From positions 1 through 64,000 of the forward strand of contig JASLPY010000003.1 of NCBI GenBank assembly GCA_030744755.1: DNA of 64,000 nucleotides, in the 5' to 3' direction. The notes beneath the pieces were generated by a model. That model saw nothing but the letters and a program-made list of their open reading frames with translations, made no database searches and had not been told where the DNA came from. The first letter of the stretch is position 1, and the number at the start of each line of letters is the position of its first letter. The DNA comes from Kiritimatiellia bacterium (GTDB lineage: Bacteria > Verrucomicrobiota > Kiritimatiellia > UBA8416 > JADHWI01). Below are positions 57,451-64,000 of this stretch, piece by piece. The position numbers and the translations under genes are program-made.

Positions 57451-57593
57451 GGATGCATCCTGAATTACTGTCTCTCCCGCCAAGCAACTCAGTTTCCAGA
57501 CTTTTGACAGAACAAGTCAACTCAGAAAGAGGAAGAGATGCAGACGGCGACGTTACGCTGACACGTCTATTGCCATGCTAACCGTCCTGTTCG

Positions 57594-57678
57594 TGTCATC
57601 CCGAGCTTGTCGAGGGATCTAATGCCTCACCGAGTACTTGAGATCCTTCAACTCCGCTTCGCTTCGCTCAGGATGACA
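57594..57678. repeat. Dispersed imperfect palindrome, copy 2
   Basis: Bounded by tgtcatcc (57594-57601) and ggatgaca (57671-57678). The inner arms gtcgagggatct and agatccttcaac are the same as in copy 1 (869-955) except for scattered changes. It lies in the gap between the AddA-like stop and nadB. Confidence 0.8.
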
Positions 57679-57732
57679 GTCCTAATCTCAGAATCCCTGC
57701 TGAATCGTTCCAGTTCAGTCTACCTCCCCCTC

Positions 57733-60700
57733 TTATTCCAGCTCGCGCACCCTTCCTACCCTCGTGAACAGCAACTGCCGGCGAATCTTTGATTCCGTCA
57801 CTCCCAGGATTTGCGAAAGCGCCTTTGAATACAGCTCGAGCTGAGAGGCAAACTGCCGGGTTTTCCTTGCCAGGTCATCATCGTTCTCAACAATACTGCT
57901 CTTGTAGTCCAGGACGGTAACCCTGGATACCACACCTTCTACCGTGCGCTCAATGGTCACACGATCGAAAGCCCCTGTCACCCATTCGCCGGCCAGCACG
58001 ATTTCAAAGCCTTTCTCCCTCCAGAGAGTGCAGTCACCATCGGGTTTTCCTAGTGCAAGTCGCACTTCTTCCTCTGAAAGGCTTTTCAAGAACTGCGTAA
58101 TCACATCGTCCCTGACCTTTTCCGGAAGACCCGCCGGCGGCCGCCATGCGGCTATTACCGCTTCAGCGTCAACATCGTCACTCCACTCCACCTGCTCAAA
58201 CAGACCATGGATGGCACTTCCAAAATCGAGCACATCCCTGTTCTCTACGGCAAAGAGACGAGTTGCAGGCATGGCGACATCATCATGCGCCGAAGGTTCA
58301 ACACGCCGTAGCTTCAGGCGATTCGAAGATTTCGAAACAAACTCCGCATCCATTTCGCGGGTTTCCTGCAAAGCCTGCTCGCTTCCCGCAGTCCCACCCG
58401 AGAACCATTCCCGGTCACCGGCCTCATAAAGAAGCGTGTAAGGCGTCCCCGCGAAGTCAATCTCTTCTTCACCTTCAGTGGGGTTTACGCTACCCACAAG
58501 CTGCGTCTTCAAGAAAGCTGCCCCGTTTATAGCCTCTGATTTCTTGCCCGGAAAGCTCGTGACCACATACATCGCTTCTTTTGCCCGGGTCAACGCCACG
58601 TAAAGCACGCACAGGGCATCGAAACACGCATCGTCATCGACCTGCTGGAGTCGTTCGGCCAGCATCTCGTCGATCTCCACGACGGACCTTCGCGGCGGTC
58701 TCAGAACCCATTCGACCTGTCCGCTCGACTCTTCGCGTGCAACCAGGAGATCAATGGAACCGGCGCCCGTCATACCGCGGTCCTGCAGGTCCGGGAGTAT
58801 CACAACGTCAAACCCCAGTCCCTTGGACTGATGAATGGTCATTACCCTGACGGCCTGGTCTGCTGCCAGTTCGTGCGCTTCATGCGCCTCGGCAAATCTC
58901 AGGAAAGCATCCGCGTCAAGCCCCCCGGTGCCGTCGAACTCTCCCGCGGCGGCCAGCAAATCATCCAGCCTCAATCTGCCGAAGTCATCAAGGCTCCCTG
59001 AATCTTCCAGCAGATCACCCCAGTGCTTGAGTGTTCCCTGGAACCCAAGATCTTCCACCTGGCCCAGGACCTTGGCAGAGAGGTCGCCGCGCGAAACACC
59101 CTGTGCTTCAAGCAAAGTTCCAATTGGGCTCATCTGCAGATGCCGCCATGCGAGAAGATCTCCCGGATGCGAAGCCGCCCTCACCAGCGACAGCATTACC
59201 GCAACCACGGGATTGTCGAGAATGGTACTGTGTCCCTCGTGGACCACCGATATGCCGCATTCGCGCCTCAGCAGATCCACGGCTTCGCGCCCCTGCCTGT
59301 TGCTGCGCACCAGGACGGCTACTGATAGACCGTTCGCAACTGGATCAATCGACTTCAGGATATCGGCAACGGTGCCATAGCGGTCGGCAGCATCCGGCTT
59401 CTTCTCGCCATTCTCACAGGGCGGCTCAACCATGCAGGCATATCCCGGCTTTCCCTTGAGGTGTTCGGCGCTACAGTGCTCCTGCCATATCTCCGACCAA
59501 CGCTGGACGGCGCCCTGCGGCAAGACGTTTTCGGAAATATCACAGAAAGCCGCGTTCACCGTGTCGATGATCGCGGGACGGGATCGGTACGACTCCGAAA
59601 GCCTGTTCTCAACGACGCGGCCGCCGTACCTGCTGAGAATCGATCCAAACAAACGCGCATTGCCGCCCCGCCAACTGTAAATGGCCTGCTTAATGTCACC
59701 CACGTAGAAGAAGCTGCGGTTGCCGGTTGGATCCTGGATGATTTCGTCCGCCAGGTTTTGAAGCACAGACCACTGCAGGTCGCTCGTGTCCTGGAATTCA
59801 TCAAGCAGCCAGTGATCCAACTGGCAATCCAACCGGTAGTCGATGTAGAGGCGGCCATCCGCCTGTGCCATTCGACTCATCAGAGCCCCACGGCTGAAAG
59901 TATTGGATTCCGTCAAAAGATACTGTGCATCGTTGAAGGTAAGAGTGCCCTGGCGGCGGATCATGTCATCATAGTAACTTTCGAAGGCATTCAGAACACG
60001 GTATATGCCGGATGTACGCCGCAGCGAGCCCTCCAATTCACACCTCACAACGTGACCGAACAGTGCCAGCGTGTCCGCACAGATCGCTGCATCAAGATCA
60101 TACGTCTTTCTGAAGAGTTTCACTTCGGCGTTACCTTCCTCAAGCGAAGGTAACACTGCGGCAAGTCTGACGAAGAGATAATCGAGGTCCTTGCTCCAAG
60201 GCGCCCCCGGTCGCATGGCCACCGCTGCACCGATGAACTTAAGCCACTTTTCGACGATCTTATCGTCCCACCCGGCCGCGTTTACCCCTTTTCTGAGGGA
60301 GCCGGCAACCGCGGCAACGTCAGGGGTCTCGCCTGCCAGCCACTTGCTGGTCTCGTCCCACATGGACGATTGGTCTCCCCATCCGGACTCTTCCGGCAAG
60401 ACCTGGTAGAATTCACGGTTGTCACATACGAATCGGTCGAAGTGCCCGCCAATCGTTTTCTCCTCGCTTCCGAAGGTTGCAAGTTTGAAAGCTTCCATCA
60501 GCTCCCGCTGTGCGCCCCTGTCAACGATCGACGGATTAAAGATTCTCGAAAGAACCTGGCTTCTGACATCGCCTGCCGCCGCGCCCCCGTTGTCCATCAC
60601 CTGGAAATCCTGACCGATACCCAACTCGGTGGGGAATGCCCTCACCACGCTGATTATGAAACTGTCCAGGGTGCCCACGTGCATCCGGTTGAGAGATGAC

Positions 60701-60984
60701 ACGAAGACCCGGAGCATCTTCATGAAATCGCCCTTTGATGCGCTGGCCACTGATGCATGCGCGGCCGTGCTACCAGCACCTTCGTCCGTTGCCGCGGCCA
60801 GGCAGAGATACCCAACTATGTTATCGAAGATCTCACCGGCGGCCTTCCTCGAAAAAGTAAGGGCGCATATGCGATCGGGAGACACGCCGGCAGCAAGAAG
60901 GCGTATGTAGCGGTGGGCAAGCTGAAAAGTCTTTCCCGACCCGGCCGAAGCCGATATTGCCACATGTTTCAATTCGTCAACCAT
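57733..60984 (-). CDS. AddA/RecB-like helicase-nuclease subunit
   Basis: A superfamily 1 UvrD/RecB-type helicase for double-strand break repair. Walker A is SASAGSGKTFQLAHRYIR (residues 11-28); motif II is LLDEFQDTSDLQWSVLQN (near 393); motif III is VGDIKQAIYSWRGGN (near 428); motif VI is VLYVALTRAKEAMYV (near 791). The C-terminus has a PD-(D/E)XK nuclease with VLDYKSSIVENDD (near 1021). The ATG at 60984 puts Walker A at the normal place; the frame stays open another 54 codons, but that part is translated from a palindromic repeat. Length is 1083. The AddB-like gene lies directly upstream on the same strand. Confidence 0.88.
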   Translation of the reverse strand: MVDELKHVAISASAGSGKTFQLAHRYIRLLAAGVSPDRICALTFSRKAAGEIFDNIVGYLCLAAATDEGAGSTAAHASVASASKGDFMKMLRVFVSSLNRMHVGTLDSFIISVVRAFPTELGIGQDFQVMDNGGAAAGDVRSQVLSRIFNPSIVDRGAQRELMEAFKLATFGSEEKTIGGHFDRFVCDNREFYQVLPEESGWGDQSSMWDETSKWLAGETPDVAAVAGSLRKGVNAAGWDDKIVEKWLKFIGAAVAMRPGAPWSKDLDYLFVRLAAVLPSLEEGNAEVKLFRKTYDLDAAICADTLALFGHVVRCELEGSLRRTSGIYRVLNAFESYYDDMIRRQGTLTFNDAQYLLTESNTFSRGALMSRMAQADGRLYIDYRLDCQLDHWLLDEFQDTSDLQWSVLQNLADEIIQDPTGNRSFFYVGDIKQAIYSWRGGNARLFGSILSRYGGRVVENRLSESYRSRPAIIDTVNAAFCDISENVLPQGAVQRWSEIWQEHCSAEHLKGKPGYACMVEPPCENGEKKPDAADRYGTVADILKSIDPVANGLSVAVLVRSNRQGREAVDLLRRECGISVVHEGHSTILDNPVVAVMLSLVRAASHPGDLLAWRHLQMSPIGTLLEAQGVSRGDLSAKVLGQVEDLGFQGTLKHWGDLLEDSGSLDDFGRLRLDDLLAAAGEFDGTGGLDADAFLRFAEAHEAHELAADQAVRVMTIHQSKGLGFDVVILPDLQDRGMTGAGSIDLLVAREESSGQVEWVLRPPRRSVVEIDEMLAERLQQVDDDACFDALCVLYVALTRAKEAMYVVTSFPGKKSEAINGAAFLKTQLVGSVNPTEGEEEIDFAGTPYTLLYEAGDREWFSGGTAGSEQALQETREMDAEFVSKSSNRLKLRRVEPSAHDDVAMPATRLFAVENRDVLDFGSAIHGLFEQVEWSDDVDAEAVIAAWRPPAGLPEKVRDDVITQFLKSLSEEEVRLALGKPDGDCTLWREKGFEIVLAGEWVTGAFDRVTIERTVEGVVSRVTVLDYKSSIVENDDDLARKTRQFASQLELYSKALSQILGVTESKIRRQLLFTRVGRVRELE

Positions 60985-61038
60985 TTGCCGTTCATCTCGC
61001 GTTTCATAATTTGACTCAAATGAGACAATCCAATCACC

Positions 61039-61116
61039 GTCTCCCGATTGGAATCGGGAGCTACGTAAGATCTCCAATCCGGCATCTTCTGTAGCGCCCG
61101 ACTCCGATCGGGCGTA
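61039..61116. repeat. Composite palindromic repeat, copy C
   Basis: Hairpins ctcccgatt/aatcgggag (61041-61060) and cgcccga/tcgggcg (61095-61114) in the gap between the AddB-like and AddA-like genes. The same modules form copies A and B, in a different phase or orientation. Confidence 0.75.
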
Positions 61117-61185
61117 TCCCCGAAGCATCTCATCCGAGATTCGCAACCGCCAAGAATGCCCTTCCGCCTAGTCCTCTTCTCCACT

Positions 61186-64000
61186 CTACTTCCCCAACCG
61201 CACAATCCCTTCCGGATTAACCGTCGTCAACGGATCCCCAAGCAAAACACTCTCGTAATCGTCCCACATCACCCGCTCGGCAGGTGGCCAGAACACCTGG
61301 TTGCGTATTCCTTCCACAACACCGCGGCCGCAGGCCAGCGCCCTATCCAGGAGTTGCTCTGAAAAATCCTCCCAAACGTACAGGCCGGTATCGCCCACCG
61401 CCTTCGGCAGATTCACGTAGCCTACGGCAATGTTTCCTTTCGCCAGTCCGGCGGCGCGTGTCATGTGGTGGTAGAGGGGCAACTGGAGATCAATCCACCT
61501 TTTCGCCCGCCCACCCATTTCCGTCAGTGCAAATTCGCGTTCCTCCCGGCCCGGAGACGACAGGTGAGAATCGACCGGGTTCTTGGCCTTGTCCGACGTT
61601 TTGTAGTCCAGCACTCGAACGGCCCCGCTTTCGACATGTCTGTCCACCCTGTCAATGGTGCCCCTTAACAGCATGCCATGGAATTCCGCCTCCACCCGCT
61701 GTTCAGTGTGGATAATCTCCCAGCCCGCTTCCACAAGGGCAACCTGCTCAGAGGCGAATGCGCCCAGTCGCTGGCGGGCGGCATCGAGGGCGACCTCAAC
61801 AGGGAGAGGGCGTACATCCCCCAGGTTGGCGCTTATCCACTTATCGAGCTCACTGTTGAAGAAGCCACGAAGCCGGGAAGCGTCACCGCACCGCCAGATA
61901 TCGGTACGGCCCATCTCCTCCAGAACTGCATGCACCATCGTGCCGAAATCCAGTTCATCCATTCCAACCTTGTCGTCACTGAGCGAAGACATCTCCAGCA
62001 CATGTTTGAGATAGAAGCGAAAAGGACAAGCCAGGTAGTCCCGAAAAGTTGTGACCGACAGTCTTTCGCGGGCGAGACGTTTTCGAGCTCTCTCGTCCCC
62101 GGGTGTCGGATCGAGAAGAAAGCTCACCGTAGAAGCCACGTTGGCACGGACCTCCGGCACCTCCCTGAACAGCAGTTCGGCGCGCTTCACGAGTTCATCA
62201 TCCGGGCACCTGAAGAGCAGGCGCGACGGCTTCAATGGATCCCCCGCTGCACTGGTTTTGCCGAGAAGAAAACAGGCCCGGCCGTCAGGCTCCCTGGACG
62301 CTATCAGCGTGGTCATCAGAAAAGCATCCCGGGCCAGCCGGCTCTCGTCATGACGCAGGCCCAGTTGGCGGCGCAGTGAATCAGGAAGAACAGCATCGCT
62401 CAGGCGTCCGTCCGGCACCATTCCCTCGTTCATCCCCGTAACCAGGAGTACCGAAGCATCGTTCCAGGGCAATTCAAGCCAGCCTTCGAGGTCCACGACC
62501 GAATCGGTGCGTTCGGAATGGAACGATTCCATTCTAAACCTTCGCATGAACAGGCTCATTGTCCGCCCGGGGTCGCCATCCAGCCCCGGCAGATGCTCGT
62601 TTCGCAGCTCTCGCAGCACGCCATCAAGTTTCTCCGCAACGGCCGTGAAAGACGCGTCTTCATGGATTCCTGGTTTCAGACGTTTCTTCTTGTAAACATC
62701 CTGGAGAAAGGTCCGCAGCCCGTCCTCAATTGACTCGCTCAAACGCTCACCCAGGTACTTGCCCAGGGCCATCATTGCGTCTGACCACTTGTCTCCTTCG
62801 CGGACCTTGCTGATGACGTCATCCAGCCTCAACGGCAGGTGTTCATTCTGGAATCTGTCCAGCCCGGCAAGCAGTTCCTTCCCGTCTATGGTAAACTCTC
62901 TTTGCATCCATAGAAGAACGTCAGGGTGTCTCACGAAACTGCGCAGAGCCTGGTAGGATCTGCCTTGCAGCAAATCCGTGTAAAGCTCGACAAGGTGAAA
63001 GAGCCTGTGCTCGTGAACCTGTTTATCAGAGGGATCGTACGCCGGCAGCCCTGCTTCCGCCAGGTCGCCTTCGATGTATGGCATGAGGGTCTGGTCCGGA
63101 ACACCTACAGCCACATCCGACGGGCCAATCGTGTCCTGCATGGCCGCAATTTCGGCGATGACGCGACGACTTTGCGACAATGGTGAAGCACAGAGAAGGA
63201 TACTGTGCCCGGGATCCGGAACGGCAATCTCCTTCTCCCGCCACTTTGAGGGAAGTGGGCGCCCCCATTCGTCGAAACTGCCTGCTTCCTCAGAAGGTGC
63301 ATGAACCAGGATTTCAACATCTAATGACTCCGCCAGCACGGTCAACGCACGTATGGCAAGAAGCGTTGGATCAGGAACGGCTGCTACGACGATTCTCTTG
63401 ACCACCGCCGGCACCGCAGGGTCTTGCGCAAGGCCGATCTTCAACCTGCACGGGTCTTCCAGAGATAACGCCGATACTGCTTCCAGGTAGAGCTCCTCCA
63501 GCCTGGCCATTGCCTGCCAGCGCTCTGGCTCAGGCACATCTGCACCCAGGGAATTAGCGACATCCGAAATCATGAAGCAGCCGTCACTCAGTGTGTGCCG
63601 CGTCTGCTGCAGCATTTCTCCCGTGCGCAACGCCCATCGGAAATCGCGTTCCCCGCCGGGAGAGGGGAAGAATGTGGAAAGCGTTTCCGCAGGGCATTCC
63701 AGAAGCACGCTTGCCCATGCTGCTGCAACCATGGTCTGGGATGCTTCACGGGTAGTATCAGCATCCATGCGCAACAGGACCGACGGCGTGACAGCCCGAA
63801 CAGAGAGAAGAGCATTCCCGCTCGCGGCACAACCTGCAGCCAGGGCCTCTCTGAGACACCGGCCCGCCTGGCGCGTAGGAACGACAATCAGGGTATCGGA
63901 GAGATCAACCGGATCAGTAGGCGTTTCCGGAAGTAGGTGCTCGCAGACCTTCTGCCTGAGCGGGCCATCCCAGCCAAGAAAGTGCCTTTTAACCGGCAAG
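61186..64000 (-). CDS. AddB-like PD-(D/E)XK nuclease, 5' end cut by the window
   Basis: Partner of the AddA-like gene. The N-terminus (RHFLGWDGPLRQKV...DTLIVVPTRQAGRCL) lacks a classical Walker A, replaced by the VVPTRQAG stretch usual for inactivated AddB-type helicase domains. Further C-terminal are GMNEGMVPDGRLSD and TTFRDYLACPFRFYLKHVL (near 653), the entry to a RecB-type nuclease, with the catalytic VRVLDYKTSDKAK (near 793) and QLPLYHHM. The three C-terminal Cys of the AddB iron-sulfur cluster are not seen; the end reads FWPPAERVMWDDYESVLLGD. A TTG at 63999 is at the edge, so the real start is probably just outside. At least 937 residues. Confidence 0.85.
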   Translation of the reverse strand, partial: LPVKRHFLGWDGPLRQKVCEHLLPETPTDPVDLSDTLIVVPTRQAGRCLREALAAGCAASGNALLSVRAVTPSVLLRMDADTTREASQTMVAAAWASVLLECPAETLSTFFPSPGGERDFRWALRTGEMLQQTRHTLSDGCFMISDVANSLGADVPEPERWQAMARLEELYLEAVSALSLEDPCRLKIGLAQDPAVPAVVKRIVVAAVPDPTLLAIRALTVLAESLDVEILVHAPSEEAGSFDEWGRPLPSKWREKEIAVPDPGHSILLCASPLSQSRRVIAEIAAMQDTIGPSDVAVGVPDQTLMPYIEGDLAEAGLPAYDPSDKQVHEHRLFHLVELYTDLLQGRSYQALRSFVRHPDVLLWMQREFTIDGKELLAGLDRFQNEHLPLRLDDVISKVREGDKWSDAMMALGKYLGERLSESIEDGLRTFLQDVYKKKRLKPGIHEDASFTAVAEKLDGVLRELRNEHLPGLDGDPGRTMSLFMRRFRMESFHSERTDSVVDLEGWLELPWNDASVLLVTGMNEGMVPDGRLSDAVLPDSLRRQLGLRHDESRLARDAFLMTTLIASREPDGRACFLLGKTSAAGDPLKPSRLLFRCPDDELVKRAELLFREVPEVRANVASTVSFLLDPTPGDERARKRLARERLSVTTFRDYLACPFRFYLKHVLEMSSLSDDKVGMDELDFGTMVHAVLEEMGRTDIWRCGDASRLRGFFNSELDKWISANLGDVRPLPVEVALDAARQRLGAFASEQVALVEAGWEIIHTEQRVEAEFHGMLLRGTIDRVDRHVESGAVRVLDYKTSDKAKNPVDSHLSSPGREEREFALTEMGGRAKRWIDLQLPLYHHMTRAAGLAKGNIAVGYVNLPKAVGDTGLYVWEDFSEQLLDRALACGRGVVEGIRNQVFWPPAERVMWDDYESVLLGDPLTTVNPEGIVRLGK

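Noticed and set aside
57594-57678. Insertion sequence at the nadB-AddA boundary
   Set aside because: The element is only about 85 nt long, carries no transposase and is better described as a small palindromic repeat.

Overview
The window reads as chromosomal DNA of a free-living Gram-negative bacterium. The set of features points to the PVC superphylum, most likely a Kiritimatiellota- or Lentisphaerota-like lineage: many type II secretion pseudopilins, giant exported lamin-tail/CotH/Calx-beta proteins, zinc-binding (C+) forms of several ribosomal proteins, and many small palindromic repeats between genes. This placement is inferred from gene content, not from a tree.

Region 1 (about 250-18970, plus strand) is a secretion region. 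A clear sigma-70-type promoter with an overlapping inverted repeat drives a tightly packed run of eight pseudopilin-type genes: GspG, three further GspG-like paralogs, and GspH-, GspI-, GspJ- and GspK-like genes. A second promoter precedes two very large signal-peptide-bearing proteins of 2261 and about 1525 residues. They are built from lamin-tail, CotH-kinase, beta-helix, Calx-beta, InlB-like and SdiA-regulated-like modules and end in a similar C-terminal segment. A GspF inner-membrane platform gene faces them on the minus strand (19121-20398). These parts are consistent with a type II secretion-like machine beside possible substrates. No GspD, GspE or GspC is present in the window.

Region 2 (about 20919-52172, minus strand) is an almost unbroken 31-kb array for translation and transcription. 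In transcription order it is tRNA-Thr, tuf, rpmG, tRNA-Trp, secE, nusG, rplK-A-J-L, rpoB, rpoC, rpsL, rpsG, fusA, then the S10, spc and alpha ribosomal clusters ending with rpoA and rplQ. That is 41 protein genes and 2 tRNAs. rpmD (L30) and infA are absent from their usual places. The most unusual point is that uS11 carries about 170 extra N-terminal residues made of a 12-residue Glu/Pro/Ala repeat, and bL12 carries about 63 extra residues made of a 5-residue Val-Glu-Glu-Ala repeat.

Region 3 (about 52212-64000, minus strand) holds metabolic and repair genes: NADP-type isocitrate dehydrogenase, an aconitase of the short Aquifex type, L-aspartate oxidase, and an AddA/AddB-like helicase-nuclease pair. 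The AddB-like gene runs into the window edge.

Several small dispersed palindromic repeat families sit between genes. One copy lies in frame at the 5' end of a pseudopilin gene, and another creates a false N-terminal extension in front of the AddA-like gene.
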